6,856 nt of DNA. It comes from an uncultured Eubacteriales bacterium (lineage in GTDB: Bacteria; Bacillota; Clostridia; Oscillospirales; CAG-272). Positions 1 through 5,708 of the stretch are shown here, piece by piece; position 1 is the stretch's first letter; each line of letters begins with the position of its first letter. The DNA is taken from the NCBI GenBank assembly GCA_934447715.1, contig CAKSER010000062.1, positions 1 to 6,856 of the forward strand. Reading direction: 5' to 3'. The notes beneath the pieces were generated by a model, which was not told where the DNA came from, searched no databases, and was given only the letters and a program-made list of their open reading frames with translations. Both the position numbers and the translations under genes were made by a program.

Positions 1-763
1 TCGGTGTGTAGTACGGGCCTGTTGCCGGATCAAAGTAATGGCCTGCTTCGTCGTTTACCAGTGTGAAGCGGGAGGCAACGACTCCTCCGTTAAACCATTT
101 ATCGATAGGAGTAGTTGAAAGTCTGCTCCAGTAGTTATATTCGGTTCCTTCCTTCTGCTGCATAATCATGATGTCCTGAAGGACAACAGTCCCTTCAGTA
201 CCTGAATAGTTTGCGGAAAGCTTTCCTTTAGCATACATATCCGCAAGTACAGTCCACGGAATCATAACCTCTACAACATATCCGATATCGCTTGCCGAGC
301 CGGCAAATGTGATCTTGCTAACATCATATTTTGTTCCGTCCTCAAGAATTGTGAACTGACCGTTTTTATATGAGAAGTTGATTCTCGGGGTTTTTCCGAA
401 TGCGTCCTCTGTCGATCCGAAAAGGCAAATCTGCGTTTTCGAAATATAGGTAGGATCGTCAATCTTGAAGCCGTAGTAAAGATAATTGTCATCCCACATC
501 ATCTTAAGATATGAGTTTTCGCCTATCTTCGCATTTCCGTCGAGAAGCGGAACGGTCATTTTGCTTTCTGCCAGGCTGACGGTAAGGGCATCCTTCCATT
601 CAAGCTCGTTTATAAAGCCGTCCGCCGTGATCGGCGCAACCGCCTTCGGAACGTTAAAGTCATATGTGCCTTCTTCATATGCGTTTATCACGATTGATAA
701 AACCGGCATAAGAAGGAACACAGTCAAAGCGACCGAAAGCATTCTTTTCAGTGTTTGTTTCAT
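1..763 (-). CDS. Exported protein with CBM9-like sugar-binding module (3' end beyond window)
   Basis: An open minus-strand frame of 254 codons runs from the ATG at 763-761 to the window edge without a stop, so the C-terminus is missing. Residues 1-28 form a signal peptide: KR-containing N-region, long hydrophobic core, likely cleavage after I-N-A28. Residues 42-200 resemble the carbohydrate-binding CBM9-like/DOMON fold. An early 'ITADGFINELEW' segment (45-56) matches the typical opening 'I-D-G-x-x-x-E-x-W'. The 'MWDDNYLYYGFKIDDP' strand (89-104) and the 'YVVEVMIPW' strand (162-170) are the usual core signatures. Such modules bind glycans outside the cell and often head larger modular surface proteins or glycoside hydrolases, so the missing part may hold the real activity. 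GGAGG lies 5 nt before the ATG. The gene has its own promoter and follows the rluA operon terminator. Exported and CBM9-like is well supported; the substrate is unknown. Confidence 0.8.
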   Translation of the reverse strand, partial: MKQTLKRMLSVALTVFLLMPVLSIVINAYEEGTYDFNVPKAVAPITADGFINELEWKDALTVSLAESKMTVPLLDGNAKIGENSYLKMMWDDNYLYYGFKIDDPTYISKTQICLFGSTEDAFGKTPRINFSYKNGQFTILEDGTKYDVSKITFAGSASDIGYVVEVMIPWTVLADMYAKGKLSANYSGTEGTVVLQDIMIMQQKEGTEYNYWSRLSTTPIDKWFNGGVVASRFTLVNDEAGHYFDPATGPYYTP

Positions 764-784
764 ATAAACCTCCATAGTTGATAG

Positions 785-812
785 GTTCGTCCGACTGCCT
801 GCCGCAGCGAAC
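785..812 (-). other. GC-rich stem-loop in the leader of the CBM9-like gene
   Basis: On the minus strand GTTCG-CTGC (812-804) can pair with GCAG (798-795) and CGAAC (789-785), leaving a five-base loop and a five-base bulge (794-790). It stands out as a GC-rich patch in a very AT-rich intergenic region. It falls just after the predicted transcription start (about 822) and about 11 nt upstream of the GGAGG. It could stabilise the mRNA 5' end or affect translation. It resembles no riboswitch class I recognise, and it lacks the U-tract of an attenuator. Confidence 0.4.
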
Positions 813-828
813 AAATACTTACTATTTG

Positions 829-857
829 ATTTTATCACAATCGATGCAAAATTGCAA
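829..857 (-). promoter_or_regulatory. Sigma-A-type promoter of the CBM9-like gene
   Basis: Read on the minus strand, -35 TTGCAA (857-852), a 17-bp spacer, and an extended -10 TGA-TAAAAT (837-829). This predicts a start near 822 and a leader of about 59 nt before the ATG at 763. Spacing and both hexamers are good. It lies downstream of the rluA-operon terminator, which supports independent transcription. Confidence 0.65.
845..856. promoter_or_regulatory. Operator-like inverted repeat TGCAA-AA-TTGCA
   Basis: Perfect 5-bp arms around a 2-bp centre overlap the -35 box and the upstream half of the spacer of the CBM9-like gene promoter. A protein bound here would block RNA polymerase, which fits a repressor site. 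The arms are short and AT-rich, so chance is possible, and no regulator gene is visible in the window. Confidence 0.3.
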
Positions 858-870
858 CAGTTTTTTAACA

Positions 871-896
871 TTTTATTGTGCATATAGGCAATAAAA
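871..896. repeat. AT-rich inverted repeat upstream of the CBM9-like promoter
   Basis: TTTTATTG (871-878) and CAATAAAA (889-896) are perfect 8-bp arms separated by 10 bp. The repeat sits just upstream of the -35 at 857, where an activator site or AT-rich UP-like element would act. It is not placed to terminate a gene, because the operon terminator lies earlier at 1006-971. The AT-rich composition makes chance occurrence plausible. Confidence 0.3.
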
Positions 897-970
897 AAAC
901 AGCATATTTGTCTGATTTTGAAGAAAACGACAGAATTAATTACATATTTGAATAAAAATGAAAGCTAACC

Positions 971-1006
971 AAAAAGAGCGAACCTGCCGCAAAGGCAAAT
1001 TCGCTC
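971..1006 (-). terminator. Rho-independent terminator of the rluA-DUF3810 operon
   Basis: On the minus strand GAGCGAA (1006-1000) pairs with TTCGCTC (982-976). A 2x2 internal loop separates this from an inner TGCC/GGCA stem with a five-base loop (997-985). A TTTTT run follows at 975-971. It begins 23 nt after the DUF3810 stop codon. The plus-strand flank has no matching U-tract, so it works in one direction only. Confidence 0.85.
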
Positions 1007-1028
1007 CGATATTGACTTTTAAATTGAC

Positions 1029-2144
1029 TTAATCCAAAAGTCCCAGATTTTTATAATATGCAACCGCAAGATCGACTGTAAGACCGTAGCTTTTTTCTCC
1101 GTCCGGATCTCCCTGTATCTTGATAACCGTATCGTTTACCGCACCGCTTATCTTTGATGCAACGCTGCCTCTGTATTTTTCAAAAAAGTCATTATATGCC
1201 TGCATCTCATACCTGACCCTGATATCAAGATCATATCCTATTTCAAGATACATATCACGGCTCGCAGAGTTTAAGGCGCTTACCACATATTCATACATAC
1301 CGACATAGCCGCTGTATTTTATATAGTCATCATCCGATTCCGAGCAGACAAGGAACGCGATAAAGTTTGCCTCATCCTCACGCGAAAAGCCTCTTTGATG
1401 GGCAAGCTCATGTGCCGCCGTATACGGAAGTGTATAATCCGGGAAGTTTGTATTTATATTAGACTCTCCGGTAAGATAGGAATAAATTCCGGAAATATGC
1501 GTATATGTTAACGGCTCGCTTAAAATGATCGGCTTGAATCTTGAGGAAAAGGTTTTTATAAAGCTGTATTTTTCCGACGCGTTCTTATATGCACCGATGA
1601 GCCTTTTATTCATCTCATCAAGAGAATACGGCATTTTCGAAAACGACTTATCCTCATATTCGATTTTATCAACCAGCTTATTTATTTCGTTTGTAAGCTG
1701 CACCGCCGTTTTCTGAAGCTGCTTTGCGGACACCGGCTGCTTATCAAACTCCATCTTTAAATCAAGCGTCGGATTATTAAAACCTGCAGCGTACATAAGC
1801 ACATAAAGCGAGTAGAAAATCATCAGAACGGCTAGCATTGAGCAGGCAAGCCGGATCATTTTTACTATTCCCTGCTTTGAAACCTTGATTATAAAAATAA
1901 CCGCAAGCACAAACCAGACCGGAATCGTGGCAACGACTATTTCCGCAAGAGAAAACGGGAAGATTCCGGTAATTTTTGCAAGAAACCATCTTATATAAAA
2001 TGCTGTATGATTATTATGCCAGTCGGCAAAGCCTTCGTTTGTGATTATAGCTATATGAAGAATCAAAGAAAGCAAGGCAAAGCCCAGAACAATAAGAGTC
2101 CAGACAGGACAGTATTTTTTGATTTTCGAAATTGTATTATTCAT
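1029..2144 (-). CDS. DUF3810-type membrane zinc metallopeptidase
   Basis: A 371-residue membrane protein of the DUF3810 family. Three hydrophobic helices fill the N-terminal third (about 14-34, 65-87, 94-119) and are followed by a soluble domain of about 250 residues. That domain carries H245-E-L-A-H249 and then E258 in 'GFSREDEANFIAFL'. This gives HExxH plus a glutamate nine residues on, the zinc-ligand pattern of gluzincin-type peptidases, so all expected catalytic and metal residues are present. The soluble part probably faces outward or lies near the membrane surface; topology is inferred. The substrate is unknown for the family. The gene starts 6 nt after the rluA stop, its Shine-Dalgarno (AGGTGA) lies in the end of rluA, and a terminator follows, so the two genes are cotranscribed and probably translationally coupled. 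Family assignment is confident; peptidase activity is inferred from the motif. Confidence 0.85.
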   Translation of the reverse strand: MNNTISKIKKYCPVWTLIVLGFALLSLILHIAIITNEGFADWHNNHTAFYIRWFLAKITGIFPFSLAEIVVATIPVWFVLAVIFIIKVSKQGIVKMIRLACSMLAVLMIFYSLYVLMYAAGFNNPTLDLKMEFDKQPVSAKQLQKTAVQLTNEINKLVDKIEYEDKSFSKMPYSLDEMNKRLIGAYKNASEKYSFIKTFSSRFKPIILSEPLTYTHISGIYSYLTGESNINTNFPDYTLPYTAAHELAHQRGFSREDEANFIAFLVCSESDDDYIKYSGYVGMYEYVVSALNSASRDMYLEIGYDLDIRVRYEMQAYNDFFEKYRGSVASKISGAVNDTVIKIQGDPDGEKSYGLTVDLAVAYYKNLGLLD

Positions 2145-2150
2145 TCAAAA

Positions 2151-3092
2151 TCACCTATCAGCCGTATCGGCTATACCTGCTGCGTAAGCCACATCAGCCT
2201 CATAAGCAAGCCTCATCATGTCCTGTGGGAGCGGAGCGGATACGGTAAGCAATTCGTTTTTTGACGGATGAAGAAACGACATCTCTCTGCAGTGAAGCGC
2301 CTGCCTTGAAATCAGCTTTGAACCGTCTTCGGGGCCGTAAAGAGTGTCACCGAGAATCGGACAGCCTATGTATGCCATATGAACCCTTATCTGATGCGTT
2401 CTCCCGGTTTTCGGCTCCACGGATACGACAGAAAAGCCGTCGCCCTTTGCAATTCTTTTAAAGCAGGTAACAGCCTCCTGACCGTCATCGGACACAACAC
2501 GCTCGATTATACTTTCATTCTTTCTTTTAATAGGCACATCGATAATACCGCATTCTCCCGGGTCGCCCAGAACAATGGCTGTATATTTCTTTTTGATTCT
2601 TCTTTCCTTAAGTTCGCTTGAAAGCTTGGAGGCGGAAAGCTTGTTTTTTGAGATCAGCACAAGACCGCTTGTGTCCCTGTCAAGGCGGTTTACCGCGCGA
2701 AAGACAAACGGATAATTCTTCTTTTTATAATAGAACATCACCCCGTTTGCAAGCGTGTCGTCAAAGTGGTTGTGCGACGGATGAGTCGGCATTCCGTACG
2801 GCTTATTTAAAGCAAGGATATCCTGATCCTCATAGACAATATCAAGCGGAAGCTCGACAGGAATAATATTCTCACTGTCATCGGCATCGCCGATTTTAAG
2901 AGAAAGAATATCCCCCTCATGAAGAACTGCGCGAACCGTCACCCGATTACCGTTTAAAAGAATGCCGGTTTCGGATTTTTTAAGTTCGGTAATAACCTTA
3001 CCCGAGCATCCGAGCTCGAAGCGCAGATAATCCCGAAGCAGTCTTTTGTCATTTCTTTTGTCAATAATAAATTCTTTGTTATTCTGATTCAT
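2151..3092 (-). CDS. RluA-family pseudouridine synthase
   Basis: A 313-residue enzyme that would isomerise uridine to pseudouridine in rRNA or tRNA in the cytoplasm. Residues 11-66 form an S4-like RNA-binding domain ('LLRDYLRFELG...GILLNGNRV...LHEGDILSL'). The catalytic domain follows with 'VYEDQDILALNKPYGMPTHPS' (86-106), motif II 'NRLDRDTSGLVLISKN' (135-150, catalytic Asp138) and 'KTGRTHQIRVHMAYIGCPILGDTLYG' (228-253). The usual His before RLD is Asn here, a variant common in Firmicutes RluA paralogues. Length is normal. The exact target (RluD, RluC or RluA-like) cannot be read from sequence, so no symbol is given. It is the first gene of the operon with the DUF3810 gene. The start codon has no clear Shine-Dalgarno in its AT-rich leader, so initiation may be weak, but no better start exists downstream before the conserved S4 domain. 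Confidence 0.92.
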   Translation of the reverse strand: MNQNNKEFIIDKRNDKRLLRDYLRFELGCSGKVITELKKSETGILLNGNRVTVRAVLHEGDILSLKIGDADDSENIIPVELPLDIVYEDQDILALNKPYGMPTHPSHNHFDDTLANGVMFYYKKKNYPFVFRAVNRLDRDTSGLVLISKNKLSASKLSSELKERRIKKKYTAIVLGDPGECGIIDVPIKRKNESIIERVVSDDGQEAVTCFKRIAKGDGFSVVSVEPKTGRTHQIRVHMAYIGCPILGDTLYGPEDGSKLISRQALHCREMSFLHPSKNELLTVSAPLPQDMMRLAYEADVAYAAGIADTADR

Positions 3093-3105
3093 TTTTTATA
3101 TTTAT

Positions 3106-3150
3106 CTGTATAATACCCATCCTGTTTTCGGCATATAGTTTATTATACAG
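3106..3150. repeat. 10-bp inverted repeat with a TATAAT in each arm
   Basis: CTGTATAATA (3106-3115) and TATTATACAG (3141-3150) are perfect inverted copies 25 bp apart, between the divergent rluA and SLH genes. The right arm contains the -10 of the rluA promoter. The left arm places an identical TATAAT (3109-3114) facing the SLH gene. It may be a regulator site, a symmetric promoter arrangement, or both. Confidence 0.5.
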
Positions 3151-3170
3151 CAAAAAAGCTGCTATTTCAA
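3142..3170 (-). promoter_or_regulatory. Sigma-A-type promoter of the rluA-DUF3810 operon
   Basis: On the minus strand, -35 TTGAAA (3170-3165), a 17-bp spacer and a consensus -10 TATAAT (3147-3142). The predicted start is near 3135, giving a leader of about 43 nt before the ATG at 3092. This is the best promoter match in the window. Confidence 0.75.
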
Positions 3171-3193
3171 TCATAATATCTGAATTTGATTTT

Positions 3194-3200
3194 AAGGAGG
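3194..3200 (+). promoter_or_regulatory. Ribosome binding site of the SLH gene
   Basis: AAGGAGG ends 10 nt before the ATG at 3211. It is a strong Shine-Dalgarno that fixes this start, and the signal peptide begins directly there. The promoter for this gene is not clear: TATAAT at 3109-3114 is the best -10 candidate but has no good -35. Confidence 0.8.
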
Positions 3201-3210
3201 AATTAATAGT

Positions 3211-4521
3211 ATGAAAAAAATCTTTAAAAAAGTATTATCATTTATTATAGCAACAGCTTCAGCAATATCGCTTCTTACGCTGTTTCCGTTTGCAACTAAT
3301 GCAGATGAAACGGTATCCCCGGCGCTTTCGATCATTGCATCAAAAAGCTGTGTGCTTGCAAAGTGCGCAATGTCGTTTTCTCCCGTTACATTTTCCGAAG
3401 GGGATTTTGCAAAAAGCATCGGAGTTGAACACATCGATGGGATAACGGTTCTTTCTCTGCCGGATGTCACAGCAGGGACTCTCCTTCTCGGAGAGCTTGA
3501 GGTCGTTAAAAATCAAACAATAAAAGCAAAGGATCTGTCGTCGCTTCACTTTTATCCGATTTCAAGTCAGCCGGCGGAATGCAGCTTTACCTTTAGGGTA
3601 AGCGGATGTGAGGATTATGAAATCCCGTGCAGAATCTATGTTCTTGACAAGGAAAACCAACGACCGACCGTTTTAAAGGCGGAAGACGATGCTCTTAAGC
3701 TCAACACTATAAGAAATATTACGGTCTTCGGCTCGTTTTCGGCAGATGATCCGGACGGCGACGAGCTTACGTTTGAGATAACGTCATATCCGAAAAACGG
3801 GATTGCTTTAATAACCGACAAAAGCAAGGGCGAATACAAATATACCCCTTTGACAAGCTATGTCGGCACCGACAGCATATCTTTCGTAGCGCGTGACAAA
3901 TACGGCAGCTGCTCGGACGAATGCACTGTCAAGATTACAATCGAAAGCCCGTATTCAAATGTTATTTACGACGATCTCATCGGCAAAAAAGAACAGCTTG
4001 CTGCAATCCGGCTTACAGATGCTAAAATAATGAAGGAAAGCATAAATGAAGACGGAAAGCTTATATTCTGCCCCGACAAGCATGTGACAAGAGAGGAATT
4101 TCTGTCTATGGTAATGATGCTTACCGGAAAAGCCGTATCGGGCGACGATAAGGCAACCGGATTCAGCGACGACAAAAAAATCAGTGCCGAATACAAGCCG
4201 TATGTTCTTGCTGCTGTGCAGCTCGGGATTATTTCGAGTGCAAAGGAAAACGAAAGCACCGGCTTTTATCCCGAAAAGCCGATCACCCGTGCCGAGGCAT
4301 GTGTGATGCTCAACAACATTTTAAAACTTGACAGCACAAGCTCAAAGCCGGTTTTTGCCGACAGCAAGGATATTCCGAAATGGGCTGAGGAGGCTATAAA
4401 CATAATGGCTGAATATGACATTCTCGACGCCTCTGCCGGAAATGCGGAGCCGAACCGGCAGATTACAAGAGGAGAGGCCGCGCTGATGCTGTATGAGGTA
4501 ATGAAGCTAAGCGAAAAATAA
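3211..4521 (+). CDS. Exported S-layer homology protein with cadherin/Ig-like domains
   Basis: A 436-residue cell-surface protein. Residues 1-31 are a signal peptide (KK-rich start, hydrophobic core, likely cleavage after T-N-A31). Residues about 40-145 look like a diverged cadherin/Ig-like domain, with 'LPDVTAGTLLLGELEVVKNQTIKAKDLSSLHFYP' echoing the repeat pattern of such domains. Residues 151-245 are a clearer one, with the calcium-type 'ADDPDGDELTFEI' (178-190), 'PKNGIALI' and 'YTPLTSYVGTDSISFVARD' (211-229). Three SLH repeats follow (about 255-305, 318-370, 382-430), with the TRAE-type signatures VTREE, ITRAE and ITRGE. SLH triplets anchor proteins to pyruvylated secondary wall polymers in Gram-positive envelopes. 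No catalytic domain is visible, so a structural or adhesive role is inferred. Seven cysteines in the mature Ig-like part are unusual. It is divergent from rluA, with no convincing terminator behind it. Confidence 0.88.
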   Translation: MKKIFKKVLSFIIATASAISLLTLFPFATNADETVSPALSIIASKSCVLAKCAMSFSPVTFSEGDFAKSIGVEHIDGITVLSLPDVTAGTLLLGELEVVKNQTIKAKDLSSLHFYPISSQPAECSFTFRVSGCEDYEIPCRIYVLDKENQRPTVLKAEDDALKLNTIRNITVFGSFSADDPDGDELTFEITSYPKNGIALITDKSKGEYKYTPLTSYVGTDSISFVARDKYGSCSDECTVKITIESPYSNVIYDDLIGKKEQLAAIRLTDAKIMKESINEDGKLIFCPDKHVTREEFLSMVMMLTGKAVSGDDKATGFSDDKKISAEYKPYVLAAVQLGIISSAKENESTGFYPEKPITRAEACVMLNNILKLDSTSSKPVFADSKDIPKWAEEAINIMAEYDILDASAGNAEPNRQITRGEAALMLYEVMKLSEK

Positions 4522-4601
4522 TCGGAATTCCATACATGCCGGCATTCGGTATTTATTAAAGGAATAATATCTGTTTTAAGGACTGCGTTTTCCTGCCGCC
4601 G

Positions 4602-4614
4602 TAACATTATGTTA
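4602..4614. promoter_or_regulatory. Palindrome TAACAT-T-ATGTTA at the rnz promoter
   Basis: A perfect 13-bp palindrome with 6-bp arms. It overlaps the place where the -35 box of the rnz promoter would sit, and that promoter has no good -35 of its own. This is the position of a classical repressor or activator site. No matching regulator is recognisable here. Confidence 0.35.
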
Positions 4615-4623
4615 ATATTTACA

Positions 4624-4632
4624 TGGTAAAAT
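4624..4632 (+). promoter_or_regulatory. Extended -10 promoter of rnz
   Basis: TGG-TAAAAT is an extended -10 with 5 of 6 matches in the hexamer. The -35 region (about 4604-4609, 'ACATTA') is weak, as often seen with extended -10 promoters. The predicted start near 4639 gives a leader of about 42 nt before the ATG at 4681. Confidence 0.45.
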
Positions 4633-4652
4633 AAAGGTTGAACTACTTTATT
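4630..4652. repeat. Inverted repeat around the predicted rnz transcription start
   Basis: AATAAAG (4630-4636) and CTTTATT (4646-4652) are perfect 7-bp arms 9 bp apart, straddling the predicted start site. It could be an operator half-site pair, or form only a weak RNA hairpin. It is AT-rich, so evidence is modest. Confidence 0.3.
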
Positions 4653-4668
4653 GTTATCAACGTTTTAC

Positions 4669-4673
4669 AGGAG
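4669..4673 (+). promoter_or_regulatory. Ribosome binding site that fixes the rnz start at 4681
   Basis: AGGAG ends 7 nt before the ATG at 4681. A longer in-frame start (TTG at 4651) exists but has no Shine-Dalgarno, would place this site inside the coding region, and adds ten residues ahead of the conserved N-terminal beta strand. Confidence 0.8.
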
Positions 4674-4680
4674 AAACGAT

Positions 4681-5589
4681 ATGCTCGATATATGTCTTCC
4701 CGGTACCGGAGGAACCATGCCGCTGAAATCCCGTTGGCTTTCAAGCGCGATTATGCGGTACAATGGTTCATGTCTTTTAATAGACAGCGGCGAGGGGGCG
4801 CAGCTCGCAATCAAGCAGGCAGGCTTTACCTTTAAGCCTATTGATATCATCTGCTACACTCATTTTCATGCCGATCACATCAGCGGTCTGCCCGGATTGC
4901 TTCTTACAATGGGAAACGAAGGCAGAACAGAGCCGGTGACGGTTATCGGTCCAAAAGGACTTACTAAGGTAGTCGGAGCACTAAGGACAATCGCGCCGGA
5001 GCTTCCGTTTCAGATGAATCTGGTAGAAATAAACGGTGCATGCGAAAGCTTCAAATTCGGTTTTTTTGAGATCACCGCATTCAAGGTAAAGCACACCGTT
5101 CCCTGCTACGGATATACCGTATGCATCCGCCGCAGCGGAAAGTTCGATATGGAAAAAGCTACGAAAAACAAAGTACCGATGCGTGTCTGGTCGACGCTTC
5201 AGAAAAATCCGACAGCTATACTTAACGGGGTTCTGTATACGCAGGATATGATTTTAGGCCCCGAAAGAAAGGGCATTAAAATCACCTACTGCACAGACAC
5301 AAGGCCGGTTCCGCACATATCGGAATACGCGCAAGGGTCTGATCTCTTTATCTGCGAAGGAATGTTCGAATCGTCCGAAAAGCACGAAAGAGCCTTTCTT
5401 TCCGGGCACATGACAATGTCGGATGCTGCAAGGCTGGCTCTTGAAGCAAAACCGAAGAAAATGTGGCTGACGCACTTTTCCCCTTCGCTGCCGGATCCGT
5501 ACAACCACATGGACGAAGCAAAGAAAATCTTTGCCGACACCGAATGCGGATACGACGGGATCAAAACAACCATCCTTTTTGAGGAGTAA
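4681..5589 (+). CDS. rnz: Ribonuclease Z (metallo-beta-lactamase fold)
   Basis: A 302-residue protein of the RNase Z/ElaC family, the zinc endonuclease that trims tRNA 3' ends. The N-terminus 'MLDICLPGTGGTMPLKSRWLSS' gives the family's first strand and loop, followed by 'LLIDSGEGAQ'. Metal ligands are all visible: T60-H61-F62-H63-A64-D65-H66, H138 in 'KVKHTVPCYGY', D206 in 'CTDTRP', and H265 in 'LTHFSP'. The catalytic HST-type loop is G242-H243-M-T. The segment 'VPMRVWSTLQ...YTQDMILGPERKG', just before the D206 strand, aligns with the exosite-arm region. The canonical GP-rich arm is not evident there, so this is the Firmicutes variant annotated as RNase Z, and tRNA cleavage is inferred. The gene stands alone, with its own promoter and a terminator 42 nt after the stop. 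Confidence 0.82.
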   Translation: MLDICLPGTGGTMPLKSRWLSSAIMRYNGSCLLIDSGEGAQLAIKQAGFTFKPIDIICYTHFHADHISGLPGLLLTMGNEGRTEPVTVIGPKGLTKVVGALRTIAPELPFQMNLVEINGACESFKFGFFEITAFKVKHTVPCYGYTVCIRRSGKFDMEKATKNKVPMRVWSTLQKNPTAILNGVLYTQDMILGPERKGIKITYCTDTRPVPHISEYAQGSDLFICEGMFESSEKHERAFLSGHMTMSDAARLALEAKPKKMWLTHFSPSLPDPYNHMDEAKKIFADTECGYDGIKTTILFEE

Positions 5590-5630
5590 TTTTACAGGTG
5601 CTTATTCGGCACTCTGATTTATACAATGCT

Positions 5631-5670
5631 AAAACCGCTCTGCTTTTTATAAAGTTATGAGCGGTTTTTT
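5631..5670 (+). terminator. Rho-independent terminator of rnz
   Basis: AAAACCGCTC (5631-5640) pairs with GAGCGGTTTT (5659-5668) in a 10-bp stem. The 18-nt loop can itself form a small CTTT/AAAG hairpin. The U-run continues through 5670. It insulates rnz from the heat-shock gene that follows; its tail ends 11 bp before the CIRCE element. Confidence 0.85.
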
Positions 5671-5681
5671 CGTCTTATTTT

Positions 5682-5708
5682 TTAGCACTCATAAATCTAG
5701 AGTGCTAA
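5682..5708. promoter_or_regulatory. CIRCE element (HrcA operator) of clpB
   Basis: TTAGCACTC (5682-5690), nine bases, then GAGTGCTAA (5700-5708): an exact match in both arms and spacing to the consensus CIRCE inverted repeat. HrcA binds CIRCE and represses heat-shock operons, usually groESL and dnaK; GroEL activity modulates HrcA. Its position about 100 bp before the clpB start places clpB in the HrcA regulon. Confidence 0.95.

Noticed and set aside
486..767. Plus-strand open frame opposite the CBM9-like gene
   Set aside because: It is antisense to a frame with a signal peptide, clear domain motifs, promoter and Shine-Dalgarno, and it lacks its own ribosome site or recognisable protein pattern.
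799..991. Shared CTGCCGCA (799-806 and 984-991) and GCGAAC (807-812 and 978-983) words in the leader hairpin and the operon terminator
   Set aside because: The two words occur in opposite order in the two places, and both sites are stem-loops with biased composition. Coincidence is the simpler explanation.
3148..3161. CAGC-AAAAAA-GCTG hairpin
   Set aside because: Only a 4-bp stem, no U-tract, and located between divergent promoters, so there is nothing to terminate. It mostly overlaps the rluA promoter spacer.
4522..4560. Palindromes GGAATTCC (4524-4531) and ATGCCGGCAT (4536-4545) as a terminator of the SLH gene
   Set aside because: Each is a short perfect palindrome without a usable loop, and no U-run follows. 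No convincing terminator is present, so some read-through into rnz is possible.
4266..4607. Minus-strand open frame of 113 codons opposite the end of the SLH gene
   Set aside because: It lies mostly antisense to the SLH repeats and encodes nothing recognisable. No promoter or Shine-Dalgarno supports it.
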